From positions 158,670 through 222,669 of the forward strand of contig JADYYP010000017.1 in the NCBI GenBank assembly GCA_020853575.1: a stretch of DNA of 64,000 nt. Reading direction: 5' to 3'. Shown piece after piece: positions 36,978 to 45,725 of this stretch. Origin of the DNA: Planctomycetota bacterium (GTDB lineage: Bacteria > Planctomycetota > UBA1135 > GCA-002686595). Numbering within the stretch: the stretch's first letter is position 1; the number at the start of each line of letters is the position of its first letter. The translations under genes and the position numbers were made by a program. The notes under the pieces are model-generated. The model ran no database searches. It was given only the letters and a program-made list of their open reading frames with translations, and was not told the DNA's origin.

Positions 36978-39227
36978 ATGCAATCCAAGTCCCAGCATCG
37001 CTGGCAGTTTTCGCGCTCCGGTGGCTTCGACCAAGTGCGTCTCGAGTCGGCCGAGGATCTCAAGCATCTCGGCGAGCTCGACCAGAAGTTGTGGGCTGCC
37101 TTGGCGTGCCCGGTCAAGGGCCTGGAGTTCGACGAGCGCACACTGGCGATGATCGACGGCGACGGCGACGGTCGCGTGCGCGCGCCGGAGGTGATCGCCG
37201 CCGTCAAGTGGGCCGCCGAGCACTTGAAGGACGTGGCCGTGATCAAGTCCGGCTCTCCGACGCTGGCCTTGGCGCAGATCAACGACGCGACGGCCTCCGG
37301 CAAGGCGCTGCTCGCGGCGGCCAAGCAGATCCTGCGCGACCTCGGCAAGGCGGACGCCAAGGAGCTCGCGCTCGAAGAGGTCAGCGACACCGCGCGCATC
37401 TTCGCCCAGACCAACTTCAACGGCGATGGCGTCGTGCCCGCCGACGCCGCTGGCGAGGACTCGACGCGGCAGTTGATCCTGGACGCGATCGCCACGACGG
37501 GTGGTGTGACCGACCGCAGCGGCAAGCCAGGCATCGACGCGAGCAAGCTCGACGCGTTCTTCTCGGCCTGCGCGGATTTCAACGCTTGGGCCAGCAAGCC
37601 CGAGAGCGACGCCAGCGTGCGCCCGCTGGGTGACGCGACGCAGGCCGCGCACGACGCCTGGAAGGCCGTGGCCGCCAAGGTCGACGACTACTTCGCGCGC
37701 TGCCGCTTGGCTGCGTTCGACACGCGCGCGGTGACCGCGGTCAACCGCAAGGAAGAGGAGTACCTGGCGATCGCCGCCAAGGACCTGACCATCAGCGTGC
37801 AGGAAATCGCGGGCTTCCCGCTGGCGCGCATCGAGGCCCAGAAGCCGCTGCCGCTCACCGACGGCGTCAACCCCGCGTGGGCGGGAGCGCTGGGCGCCCT
37901 GCGCACGGCGGCGGTCGAGCCGCTGCTCGGCAAGGGCAAGAACACGCTGACGATCGACGAGTGGAGCGCGCTCGGCGCCAAGCTCGCGCCGTTCGGCGCC
38001 TGGTCCGCAGCCAAGCCCGCGAGTGCCGTCGAGAAGCTCGGGCTGGCACGCGTGCGCGAGATCCTGGCCGGCAAGGGCAAGGACGCGGTCGCGGCCTTGA
38101 TCGCCAAGGACAAGGAGCTCGAGCCCCAGGTCCAGGCCATCGCGCAGGTCGAGCGCCTGGTGCGCTACCAGCGCGATCTGTACCGGCTCCTGTGCAACTT
38201 CGTGAACTTCTCCGACTTCTACGATCCCGACGAGTTGGCCACGTTCCAGGTCGGCACGCTGTACCTCGACGCGCGTTCGTGCGATCTGTGCGTGCGCGTC
38301 GACGACGCGGGCAAGCACGGGGCGCTGGCCGGATTCTCGAAGTCGTACCTGGCCTACTGCGACTGCACGCGGCCGTCGGGCGAGAAGATGCAGATCGCGG
38401 CGGCGTTCACCGACGGCGACTCGGACTTCTTGATGGTCGGGCGCAACGGCGTGTTCTACGACCGCAAGGGACGCGACTGGGACGCCACGATCACCAAGGT
38501 GATCGAGAATCCGATCAGCATCCGCCAGGCCTTCTGGGCGCCCTACAAGAAGCTCGTGCGGATGATCGAAGAGCTGGTGGCCAAGCGCGCCGCCGCCGCC
38601 GAGGCCTCGTCCGATGCGAAGCTGGCCCAGGCCGCGAGCGCGACCGCGAACGCCGACCAGACCAAGCCCGCCGAAGCGCCGAAGAAAGTGGACGTCGGCA
38701 CGGTGGCCGCGATCAGCGTCGCGATCGCCGGCATCGGCGCCTTGATCACCACCGTGATCGGCTATGTCGCGGGGCTGTTCACGCTCCCCTTCTGGCAGCT
38801 CTCGCTGGCCTTGATCGGCATCCTGCTCCTGATCTCGGCGCCGTCGATGCTCATCGCCTGGCTCAAGCTGCGTCAACGCAACCTCGGGCCGATCCTCGAC
38901 GCCAACGGCTGGGCGGTCAACGGACGCGTCAAGATGAACGTGCCCTTCGGTCGCTCGATGACAAGCGTCGCCAAGCTCCCGCCGGGTTCGACGCCCGCTC
39001 CCGACCCCTTCAGCGAGAAGCCCAGCCCCTGGCCGGGCATCCTCAAGGTCGCGTTCGTCGTGTGCTTCCTCTACAGCTTCGCCAACAGTCAGGGTTGGGT
39101 GTACGCGGCGACCAAGCCGCAGTCCTGGTTCCACCAGACGTTCCACTTCTCGCTGGGCGAGGCGCCGCAAGCAGCCAGCGACGGCGCGACGACCGACGCT
39201 TCCGCGCCGGCTTCGCCGACCAAGTAG
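36978..39227 (+). CDS. EF-hand membrane protein, conserved, unknown function
   Basis: 749 residues with GAGGAG upstream. A canonical EF-hand loop (DGDGDGRVRAPE, about residues 57-68; D1, D3, D5, G6, E12) is followed by a second, weaker loop (NFNGDGVVPADA, without the acidic twelfth residue). The central 500 residues are helical with alternating Ala, Asp and Lys and no known fold. Two membrane helices occur at about 575-600 and 610-635 (VAAISVAIAGIGALITTVIG, LALIGILLLISAPSMLIAW) and a third at about 687-710 (ILKVAFVVCFLYSFANSQGW). A calcium-controlled membrane function is possible; none is known. Confidence 0.72.
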   Translation: MQSKSQHRWQFSRSGGFDQVRLESAEDLKHLGELDQKLWAALACPVKGLEFDERTLAMIDGDGDGRVRAPEVIAAVKWAAEHLKDVAVIKSGSPTLALAQINDATASGKALLAAAKQILRDLGKADAKELALEEVSDTARIFAQTNFNGDGVVPADAAGEDSTRQLILDAIATTGGVTDRSGKPGIDASKLDAFFSACADFNAWASKPESDASVRPLGDATQAAHDAWKAVAAKVDDYFARCRLAAFDTRAVTAVNRKEEEYLAIAAKDLTISVQEIAGFPLARIEAQKPLPLTDGVNPAWAGALGALRTAAVEPLLGKGKNTLTIDEWSALGAKLAPFGAWSAAKPASAVEKLGLARVREILAGKGKDAVAALIAKDKELEPQVQAIAQVERLVRYQRDLYRLLCNFVNFSDFYDPDELATFQVGTLYLDARSCDLCVRVDDAGKHGALAGFSKSYLAYCDCTRPSGEKMQIAAAFTDGDSDFLMVGRNGVFYDRKGRDWDATITKVIENPISIRQAFWAPYKKLVRMIEELVAKRAAAAEASSDAKLAQAASATANADQTKPAEAPKKVDVGTVAAISVAIAGIGALITTVIGYVAGLFTLPFWQLSLALIGILLLISAPSMLIAWLKLRQRNLGPILDANGWAVNGRVKMNVPFGRSMTSVAKLPPGSTPAPDPFSEKPSPWPGILKVAFVVCFLYSFANSQGWVYAATKPQSWFHQTFHFSLGEAPQAASDGATTDASAPASPTK

Positions 39228-39232
39228 GCGCC

Positions 39233-39249
39233 GCCGTCCGTCGGACGGC
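39233..39249 (+). terminator. Small hairpin after the EF-hand gene
   Basis: Arms 39233-39239 and 39243-39249 pair perfectly with a 3-nt loop, 6 bp beyond the stop codon. It precedes a stronger hairpin at 39257-39294. Confidence 0.4.
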
Positions 39250-39256
39250 ATTCGAG

Positions 39257-39294
39257 CGGCGGAGCGTGCTGGCCTTGCGCTGCACGCTCCGCCG
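39257..39294 (+). terminator. 13-bp hairpin after the EF-hand gene
   Basis: Arms 39257-39269 and 39282-39294 are complementary with a 12-nt loop, 30 bp after the stop of the gene ending at 39227. A short TTT lies 6 bp further on. Confidence 0.6.
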
Positions 39295-39408
39295 AGCCGT
39301 TTCAGCGGGTCCTCGCCGCGCCGTGGCGCGGCGCTGGCCAACCCGCGCAGCGCGTGCTGCAATGGGTGCCTTCGTCCGCGCTTCGCCGCACGCATTCCGG
39401 AGGGTCCC

Positions 39409-40710
39409 ATGCGCCGCTCGTCCGCACTCGCACCGCTGGCCGTGATCGCACTCGCGCTCGCGCTGCGCGCCCAGAACGTGTGGCACGTGCGTTCCGACGC
39501 GCTCCCGGGCGGCGACGGCTCGAGCTGGAGCTCGGCCTTCGATTCGCTCGACAGTGCGCTGTCCGCGGCGCGCGCCAGTGTCGCTCAGGACGAGATCCGC
39601 ATCGCGCGAGGCCGCTATCGCCCCGCGACGCGCACCAATCCCGCGGACCCGCGTTCGGCGACCTTCTTGGTGCCCTCGGGCACGAAGCTGCAGGGTGGCT
39701 GGAACCCGTTCACCAATGCTCCGCCGCCCGCCGGGCTGGCGGTCGCGACGCAACTCGACGGCGGACTCGGTTCGGTCGGTGCGGCGTACCACGTGGTGAC
39801 GATCGAGATGTTCAACCAGCCCACGGATCCGCGCGCCGAGCTCGCCAACTTGACAGTGACCCACGGGCGCGCCAACGGCGTGGCCAGCGGCGACGTCGAC
39901 GGCGGCGGCGTGTATCTGCCCGCGGCGACCTCGTCGGTGCGCTTGGACACGTGTCTGGTGGTCGGCAACTCCGCCGCGCGCGACGGCGGCGGGCTGTACG
40001 CGTACTGCATCAACGTGCAACTGAAGTGGTCGCGCTTCGCCGACAACCAGGCCGGTGGGAGCGGCGGCGGCGCGTGGGTGAAGGCGAGCACGTTCCTCAG
40101 CGGCACTTCGTTCGCGCGCAACTCGGCGACCGATGGCGGCGGCTACGTCGGCCTCAAGCCGTTCATCCCGACCACCGCGGGAACGGTGCACCTGCGCATC
40201 AACGGTTGTCGCTTCAAGGCCAACGAGGCCACCAACCTCGGTGGCGCGATGCACTTCCCCGGCACCGGCATCAACAACGCGGCCAACTACCGCATCCTCA
40301 ACTGCACGTTCAGCGACAACCAGGCCGGCGTCGCGGGCGGCGCGCTCTCCGGGCCGCTGGGCGGGGTGGGGTGGATCATCAATTCGATTCTGTGGGGCGA
40401 CAGCGCGCCGCTCGATTCCGAGCTGACGCTCGGGATCCCTGTCGACTACAGCATCGTCGACGGCCCCGGCGTGTACCCCGGATCGGTGGGCGCGACGAAC
40501 ATGAACTTCGATCCACTGCTCAACGGCGATCAGTCGCTCGCCAGCAACACCAGTCCGGCGATCGACGCTTCCAGTGGCCTGTTCACGCCGCAGGACATCC
40601 TCGATCTCGACGGCGACGGCATCACGGCCGAGCCGCTGCCGCTCGACATGGCGCGCGCGCCACGTTTGGTCGGCAACGCGATGGACCTGGGAGCCTACGA
40701 GCATCCCTGA
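39409..40710 (+). CDS. Secreted right-handed beta-helix protein
   Basis: 433 residues with GGAGGG upstream of the ATG. The signal peptide is RSSALAPLAVIALALALRAQ. After WHVRSDALPGGDGSSWSSAF, which resembles the start of many planctomycete surface beta-helix proteins, the body has coils of about 22-30 residues ending with small residues (DTCLVVGNSAARDGGGLYA, WSRFADNQAGGSGGGAWVKA, GCRFKANEATNLGGAMHF). The final part (SNTSPAIDASSG, then DLDGDG and NAMDLGAYEHP) is typical of pectate-lyase-like surface proteins and choice-of-anchor repeats. It could bind or cleave polysaccharide; no catalytic residues are obvious. Confidence 0.85.
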   Translation: MRRSSALAPLAVIALALALRAQNVWHVRSDALPGGDGSSWSSAFDSLDSALSAARASVAQDEIRIARGRYRPATRTNPADPRSATFLVPSGTKLQGGWNPFTNAPPPAGLAVATQLDGGLGSVGAAYHVVTIEMFNQPTDPRAELANLTVTHGRANGVASGDVDGGGVYLPAATSSVRLDTCLVVGNSAARDGGGLYAYCINVQLKWSRFADNQAGGSGGGAWVKASTFLSGTSFARNSATDGGGYVGLKPFIPTTAGTVHLRINGCRFKANEATNLGGAMHFPGTGINNAANYRILNCTFSDNQAGVAGGALSGPLGGVGWIINSILWGDSAPLDSELTLGIPVDYSIVDGPGVYPGSVGATNMNFDPLLNGDQSLASNTSPAIDASSGLFTPQDILDLDGDGITAEPLPLDMARAPRLVGNAMDLGAYEHP

Positions 40711-40737
40711 GCACGTTCTTCCGGGCCCATCGCGCGC

Positions 40738-40743
40738 TACCAT
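40738..40743 (+). promoter_or_regulatory. Candidate -10 element (GC-TACCAT)
   Basis: TACCAT preceded by GC, 23 nt before the ATG at 40767, with GGAGGG in between as a ribosome-binding site. Confidence 0.35.
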
Positions 40744-40766
40744 CGCCCAACCCTGGAGGGCGAACG

Positions 40767-41330
40767 ATGAGCGCGATGACGATTTCGAACTGGATGGCGT
40801 GGGAAGCGGGCGTCGATGTCGCGGGTTCGACGGCGAGCGGATTGGCGTTGCCCAATCTGATCTTGCACGTCGCGCGCGTCGTGCACACGCCGCTGGGATC
40901 CGCACCGGCCGGACTGGTGCTGTGGCAACCCAATCCGCAGGCCGCGCCCGTGCTCGCGGGCTTCGTGTGCGCCGACGCCAAGATCGGCGCGTACTTCGGG
41001 CCGCGCATCTTCGCTGGAACTCCCTTCGAGCACGCTCCGGTGCTGACGGCCAAGATCGAGGTGCGCGTCGACCTGCCGCGCAGCGTCGCCTCGCGCATCG
41101 AGGTGGGCGGGCACGTGTTCGAGGCGCGCCTCTCCGAGTTGGGTCCGAGCGAGCTCGTGCAGCGCGGCTGCGGCGCTCCCATGCCGTTTGCCCAGCAGGG
41201 TGTCGAGGCCTCGGCCGCGCGCGTCGTCGTCAGCGTCGATGGCGCACCGCTGACGTTGAGCATCCCGCCGATCGGATTGTCCGGAGGTCCGGGTGCGGTC
41301 TGGGCTCCGGCGGGCGTCTACGCGCGCTGA
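40767..41330 (+). CDS. Protein of unknown function
   Basis: 187 residues from an ATG with GGAGGG 7 nt upstream. No signal peptide, membrane helix or known motif. The sequence reads like a single cytosolic beta-rich domain: VDVAGSTASGLALPNLILHV near the start, VLAGFVCADAKIGAYFGPRI, then repeated V-x-V strands (AKIEVRVDLPRSVASRIEVG). It follows the beta-helix gene on the same strand by 56 bp and precedes a glycosyltransferase-like gene by 63 bp, each with its own promoter-like element. The function is unknown. Confidence 0.6.
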   Translation: MSAMTISNWMAWEAGVDVAGSTASGLALPNLILHVARVVHTPLGSAPAGLVLWQPNPQAAPVLAGFVCADAKIGAYFGPRIFAGTPFEHAPVLTAKIEVRVDLPRSVASRIEVGGHVFEARLSELGPSELVQRGCGAPMPFAQQGVEASAARVVVSVDGAPLTLSIPPIGLSGGPGAVWAPAGVYAR

Positions 41331-41377
41331 GGCGCGGCCTCGAGCTCGCTCTTCCCGGGCGGGCGCGGCGCCAGTGC

Positions 41378-41383
41378 TAGACT
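41378..41383 (+). promoter_or_regulatory. Candidate -10 element (GC-TAGACT)
   Basis: TAGACT preceded by GC, 10 nt before the ATG at 41394; consistent with a leaderless mRNA. Confidence 0.4.
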
Positions 41384-41393
41384 CCGCCGGCCC

Positions 41394-42752
41394 ATGGTCT
41401 CCGACGCATCGACCGCGCCGTCGCCGAGCGGGAGCTCGACCTCCGCGCGCTGGTTCGAGCGCCCGGGTGCCTGGTTTTGGTGCGCGCTGGCCCTGGGGGT
41501 CGCCGCTCGCTTCGCGCTCGCGTGGTGGTCGGCTGGAACGACCGACGTCGAGCTGTGGACGCAGCACGCCAGCGGAGTCGCGCGCCAAGGACTCGAGCGC
41601 TACTACAAGATCGCGCCCGAGTTCAATCATCCGCCGCCGATCGCGTGGGCGATGGCGCGTGCGTGGAGGTTGTCGAGCGAATGGGGGCTTCCGTTCGCGA
41701 GCGTCTACCGCAGCTTCGTCGCGCTCGCCGACGTCGCCGCGCTCGCGTTGTTGTGGCGGGCGCTCCGCGGACATGCCGCGCGCGTCCCGAGCGTCGCGCT
41801 GTACGCGCTCTCGCCTCTGGCGCTGGCGCTCGCGGGCCAACATGGCAACACCGACGCGCTGCTTGGAGCGGTGTTGCTGGCGTGTGTGGTGCTCGCCGCG
41901 GGCGAGCGCGCCGTGCTCGCCGGAATCGTGCTGGGCCTGAGCAGTTGGATCAAGTTGCCCGGCTTGCTCGCCGCGCCCGCGATCGGCTTCGCGTTCCCGC
42001 GTTGGCGCGAGCGCTGCGTGTGTGCATGCGTCGCTCTCGCCGTCGCCGTCGTTGGGTTCGCCCCGAGCTATTTCGCGGCGCAAGCTCTCGCGGCGAGCAG
42101 CCCCGGAACGATCCCAGAGGGCGTCAACGTGATGGTCGAACGCGTGTTCGGCTACCAAGGTTGGTACGTGCGCACGACGAGCGACCCCCCGACCTTCGTG
42201 TGGGGCTTCAAGAACTTCCTGTTCGCCGGCTTCGGCCCCGATCCGCGCGCCTGGCCGAGCTGGGCGCGTTGGTGGGTCGACTTCAGTGTCTTGCCGACGG
42301 TCGATCGCAGCCGCACGGTCGCGCTCGCGGCCATGTTCGCGCTGGCCTTCCTGCGTCGCCGCCAGCGGACCGCGCGCGAGCTCGGCGTCACCGTGGCCTT
42401 GTCTTTCGTGCTGTTCTGCGGGTTGGTGGAGACCTGGACGTTCCAGTACTTCGCCTGGGGCATGGCGGCTTGGATGCTGCTGCGGCCTTCGGGGGTGCTG
42501 CTGACGCACGTGGTGGCGGGCGGCTATCTGTATTCGGTGTACGCCTTCGTGTGCGGCGATTGGCGGCTCGTCGCGACCTGGGACTTCCTCGGGCATCCGC
42601 ACTGGCCGCGCTGGCTCACGCTGTGGCGCGACATCGCCAACGTCGCGCTGGCGCTCCTCGGGCTGGCCGCCCTCGCCGGCGCGATCGTGGGCGAGCTGCG
42701 CGCGTGGCGTGGGCGGAGCGCGCAGCAGCAACGCGGCTCGCCAGCCGCGTGA
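41394..42752 (+). CDS. GT-C-like membrane glycosyltransferase (GT87/PIG-M-like)
   Basis: 452 residues with about eleven hydrophobic helices. Near the N-terminus, between helices 1 and 2, lies TTDVELWTQHASGVARQGLE followed by EFNHPPPIAWAMA, the acidic residue and P-P pattern of GT-C mannosyltransferases that use polyprenyl-phosphate sugars. The segment AGQHGNTDALLGAVLL is like the N-T-D loop of archaeal and actinobacterial mannosyltransferases. A later loop (VNVMVERVFGYQGWYVRTTS) may hold acceptor contacts. The C-terminus is basic and short. It is the second GT-C enzyme of the window and probably adds sugars to an envelope lipid or glycan. Confidence 0.75.
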   Translation: MVSDASTAPSPSGSSTSARWFERPGAWFWCALALGVAARFALAWWSAGTTDVELWTQHASGVARQGLERYYKIAPEFNHPPPIAWAMARAWRLSSEWGLPFASVYRSFVALADVAALALLWRALRGHAARVPSVALYALSPLALALAGQHGNTDALLGAVLLACVVLAAGERAVLAGIVLGLSSWIKLPGLLAAPAIGFAFPRWRERCVCACVALAVAVVGFAPSYFAAQALAASSPGTIPEGVNVMVERVFGYQGWYVRTTSDPPTFVWGFKNFLFAGFGPDPRAWPSWARWWVDFSVLPTVDRSRTVALAAMFALAFLRRRQRTARELGVTVALSFVLFCGLVETWTFQYFAWGMAAWMLLRPSGVLLTHVVAGGYLYSVYAFVCGDWRLVATWDFLGHPHWPRWLTLWRDIANVALALLGLAALAGAIVGELRAWRGRSAQQQRGSPAA

Positions 42753-42779
42753 CGAGCGGTGTGCGGCGCGAAAACGACG

Positions 42780-42807
42780 AGAGCTCGCCGCGGTCGCGGG
42801 GAGCTCT
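42780..42807. terminator. Hairpin between convergent genes
   Basis: Arms 42780-42786 and 42801-42807 pair perfectly with a 14-nt loop, 27 bp past the stop of the plus-strand gene and 42 bp from the end of the minus-strand gene. Confidence 0.45.
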
Positions 42808-42849
42808 GCTCGATGGTCCGCGTGCCGCGCTGCGCTGCGGCTGGGCGCG

Positions 42850-43905
42850 TCAGCGCTCGACCTGGTAGTGCGCCAGCGCCGCCTTGAGCTGGCTCGACAG
42901 TTCGCTCAAGCGGTCGGCCGCCGTGCGCGCGTCGCTGGTGCTCGCGCGTGTCGTTTCGGCGGAGCGCGCCAGTTGCTGGACGGTCGTTGCGATCTGGCTC
43001 GTGCCGCTGGATGCGTCGGCGATGCTGCGCGCGATCTCGCGCGTGGTCGCCGATTGCTCCTCGACGGCGCTCGCGATCGTCACTTGGAAGTCGGCGATCT
43101 TCTTGATGATGCCGCTGATCGCACCGATGGCGTCCACCGAGCTCGAAGTGTCCTTCTGGATCGCCTCGATCTTGCGGCTGATGTCCTCCGTGGCGCGCGC
43201 GGTCTCCTTGGCCAGTTCCTTGACCTCGTTGGCCACGACGGCGAAGCCCTTGCCCGACTCGCCGGCGCGCGCGGCCTCGATGGTCGCGTTCAAGGCCAGC
43301 AAGTTGGTCTGCTGAGCGATGCCGGTGATCACCTTGACCACCTTGCCGATCTCCGCGCTGCTCTCGCCGAGCTTGGACACGGTGGAGTTGGTCGAAACGG
43401 CGACCGCCACGCCCTCGGAGGCGACTTTCGCGGCCTGGCTGGCGCTCTTGGCGATCTCGGTGATGCTGGCGTTGAGCTCTTCGATGCCGGTGGCCACGGT
43501 TTGCACGTTGCGGCTGACGTCTCCGGCGGTCGACGAGGACGAGCTCGCCAAGCCAGAGGCCTGCTCGGCCGTGTCCGCCAGCGAGCGACTGAGGTTGGTC
43601 AGCTCGTCGGCGCCGCGCTTGACGACCTCGGCGTTGCCGAGGACGCCCGAGATGTTCGAGCCCATGCGCTGCACCAGGTTGGCCAGCTCGTTCCACACCG
43701 GAGCGAGCGCGCTGCCGCGGGGGCTGGGCATGCGCAGGCGTAGATTGCCGTTGCCGATGTCGCGCAAGCACGCGGTCAGGTCGGCGAGTTCGGCGGGCTC
43801 GACCGCGCAGGTCGAGTTCGTTCCGCGTCGGGGAGCGATGCCTTGGGGGTCGTCGGAGCCGCGGTCGGTGGCGCCGCGCACGGCGGTGTCGAGGGAGTCG
43901 TTCAT
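42850..43905 (-). CDS. Soluble methyl-accepting chemotaxis-like protein
   Basis: 351 residues from the ATG at 43905. The signalling hairpin tip is intact ([20 protein letters not shown], then [20 protein letters not shown]), and the flanking heptad helices match methyl-accepting chemotaxis proteins. There is no membrane helix and no recognised ligand domain: residues 1-100 are short and polar, with a HAMP-like amphipathic stretch ([20 protein letters not shown]). A cytosolic receptor, or a protein acting with another sensor, is therefore likely. No CheA, CheW or other chemotaxis gene is seen nearby. Confidence 0.9.
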   Translation of the reverse strand: MNDSLDTAVRGATDRGSDDPQGIAPRRGTNSTCAVEPAELADLTACLRDIGNGNLRLRMPSPRGSALAPVWNELANLVQRMGSNISGVLGNAEVVKRGADELTNLSRSLADTAEQASGLASSSSSTAGDVSRNVQTVATGIEELNASITEIAKSASQAAKVASEGVAVAVSTNSTVSKLGESSAEIGKVVKVITGIAQQTNLLALNATIEAARAGESGKGFAVVANEVKELAKETARATEDISRKIEAIQKDTSSSVDAIGAISGIIKKIADFQVTIASAVEEQSATTREIARSIADASSGTSQIATTVQQLARSAETTRASTSDARTAADRLSELSSQLKAALAHYQVER

Positions 43906-44135
43906 GGGTGCCTTGAGGCGATCGGTCGAGTGGGGGGCCGCGGAACGCGCATCGGGAGCGACCCGCTTCCGCCCTGGTGTGTCGGACACCCGGAACCGGA
44001 ACCCGAGCCCGCGCGCGGCCGCGGCCCAAAGCTGCGACGCCCGCGCCGGGGTCGCGTGCCGAACGCGCGAACTCCACTCGTTCGGTGACTGCGGGCACGG
44101 GCTGGGATAAGCGCCCGGGTGTCGCTGGGCCGCGC

Positions 44136-44141
44136 TATCAT
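44136..44141 (+). promoter_or_regulatory. Candidate -10 element (GC-TATCAT)
   Basis: TATCAT preceded by GC, 56 nt upstream of the ATG at 44198; the closest match to the classic TATAAT in the set. Confidence 0.4.
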
Positions 44142-44197
44142 CGCGGCCTCGCACGTATCAGGCTTCGAAGTCACATCGCTGCTCAGGAGTGTCCGAG

Positions 44198-45613
44198 ATG
44201 TCCGTCCTCATCCTCGCGCTGGCGCCGTTCGCCGCGCCGTTCCAACAGGCCCTTCCGTCGGGTGCGCCGATCACAGCGGAGATCGTCGACGCCGGCGTGT
44301 TCAACTGGTCGACCAAGTCGTGGGTTCCGCCGCACCGCGCCGCGCAACTGCGCGCCGCGAGCACGACCGTCTACAACAACACCTGCACCTACACGGGTGG
44401 CAACTCGTTCGATGCCATCGGCACCTGCGTCACGTACTTCGACGAGGGCCGCATCCCGAGCTCGACCGATCCGGCGGCGCCCGCGGCGGCCACCGACGAC
44501 AACCGGATCGACAGCTTCCAGATCGCCTACTGCACGCGCACGGCCAACGGCCTGATCGACGTCAAGGTCGGGTTCTACGCCAACTGGGGCGGCTGCATGC
44601 AGGGGCTCGGCGGAACGCCGTGGTCCGGCTCGCTGCAGGCCAATGCGACGGCCTATTTCGATTTCGGCGCCGCGGCTGGCTTCCCGCTGCCCGGCGACCC
44701 GGTGCCCGGCGGCGGCTACCAATGCAACAAGGTCACGATCGCGCTGGGCAACGCAGCGTTCTGCATGCCCAGCGACGGTGACGGTGTGTTCGACAACGTG
44801 GCGGCCTCCGACACCTTCGCGTGGTCGCTCGAAAGCAACACGCCCGCGAACCCGCCGACCGAAGGCATCAGCCTGATCCGCGCCGGCGAGCCCTCGCTCT
44901 CGCAGCCCGGCGGATGCACCTACAACATCCCCTGCGGTTCCGACCCGACGCCCTGGGGCGCGTTCGGTCCCGCGCCGCAGTCCTGCGGCCACGGTCTGGG
45001 CACGCAGGATCGCTGGTGGCAGAACATCGACGGCGTGCCGTGGGGACAGGCGGGCGGCACCTGCGCCACCGTGCCCGGCGGCGGCGGTGGCTGCTACTGG
45101 TTCGGCGGCAATCCCGGCAACCCGTTCGCGAGCTACTGGCTGGTGCTCGGCTCGGCGGGGAGCTGCGCCGGCTGCACGGGCTCGCCGACGACCTATTGCA
45201 CGGCGGGCACGTCTTCGGGCGGCTGCAGCGCGACCATGGGCATGACGGGGCAACCCAACGTGAGCAGCACCGGTCCCTGCAACATCACGGTGTCGAACGT
45301 CGAGCCGCAAAAGGCCGGACTGATCTTCTACGGTCTGACGCAGGTCGCGGTGCAGTGGGGCCCGAGCACGAGCTTCCTGTGCGTCAAGTCCCCGACGCAG
45401 CGCACGCTCTCGCAGAATTCGGGCGGCACTCCGGGCCAGTGCAACGGCACGTTTTCGACCAACATCAACCAGTTCTTCGCAGCCAACCCGACGGCCATCG
45501 GTCAGCCCCTGTTCGCGGGCGAAGTGCTGCACTTCCAGGCCTGGTACCGCGATCCGCCGAGCCCGAAGACCACCAATCTCTCGGACGCGCTGAGCATCAC
45601 GATGTGTCCGTGA
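44198..45613 (+). CDS. Secreted Cys-containing protein with planctomycete-type C-terminal module
   Basis: 471 residues from the ATG at 44198, chosen because AGGAG lies 9 nt upstream; a GTG three codons earlier touches that site. The signal is short (MSVLILALAPFAAPFQQALP). The main domain (about 25-330) has Cys pairs (NNTCTYTGGNSFDAIGTCVT, YCTRTANGLIDVKVGFYANW) and Gly/Pro-rich loops. The last 140 residues (from 45194) form a module starting with YCTAGTSSGGCSATMG and including EPQKAGLIFYGL, followed by QRTLSQNSGGTPGQCNGTF and GEVLHFQAWYRD. The same module starts in the last gene of this window. It is exported; its role is unknown. Confidence 0.75.
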   Translation: MSVLILALAPFAAPFQQALPSGAPITAEIVDAGVFNWSTKSWVPPHRAAQLRAASTTVYNNTCTYTGGNSFDAIGTCVTYFDEGRIPSSTDPAAPAAATDDNRIDSFQIAYCTRTANGLIDVKVGFYANWGGCMQGLGGTPWSGSLQANATAYFDFGAAAGFPLPGDPVPGGGYQCNKVTIALGNAAFCMPSDGDGVFDNVAASDTFAWSLESNTPANPPTEGISLIRAGEPSLSQPGGCTYNIPCGSDPTPWGAFGPAPQSCGHGLGTQDRWWQNIDGVPWGQAGGTCATVPGGGGGCYWFGGNPGNPFASYWLVLGSAGSCAGCTGSPTTYCTAGTSSGGCSATMGMTGQPNVSSTGPCNITVSNVEPQKAGLIFYGLTQVAVQWGPSTSFLCVKSPTQRTLSQNSGGTPGQCNGTFSTNINQFFAANPTAIGQPLFAGEVLHFQAWYRDPPSPKTTNLSDALSITMCP

Positions 45614-45660
45614 TGCAAGCGTGCGAGGCGTGAGCGCCGCTCACCTCGAGCCGACGAATT

Positions 45661-45687
45661 GCGAGGCGGTCCCACGGGCCGCCTCGC
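45661..45687. terminator. 9-bp hairpin between convergent genes
   Basis: Arms 45661-45669 and 45679-45687 pair perfectly around a 9-nt loop, 47 bp after the secreted-protein gene and 38 bp before the end of the methyltransferase gene. Confidence 0.55.
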
Positions 45688-45725
45688 TCGCATTTGGAGT
45701 GGACGAGCGCCTCGCCCGCGGACCG

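Noticed and set aside
36450..39410. A 3-kb open frame on the minus strand
   Set aside because: It mirrors the sulfotransferase and EF-hand genes and has low-complexity Arg/Gly/Ala composition. The plus-strand genes have ribosome-binding sites and clear domains.
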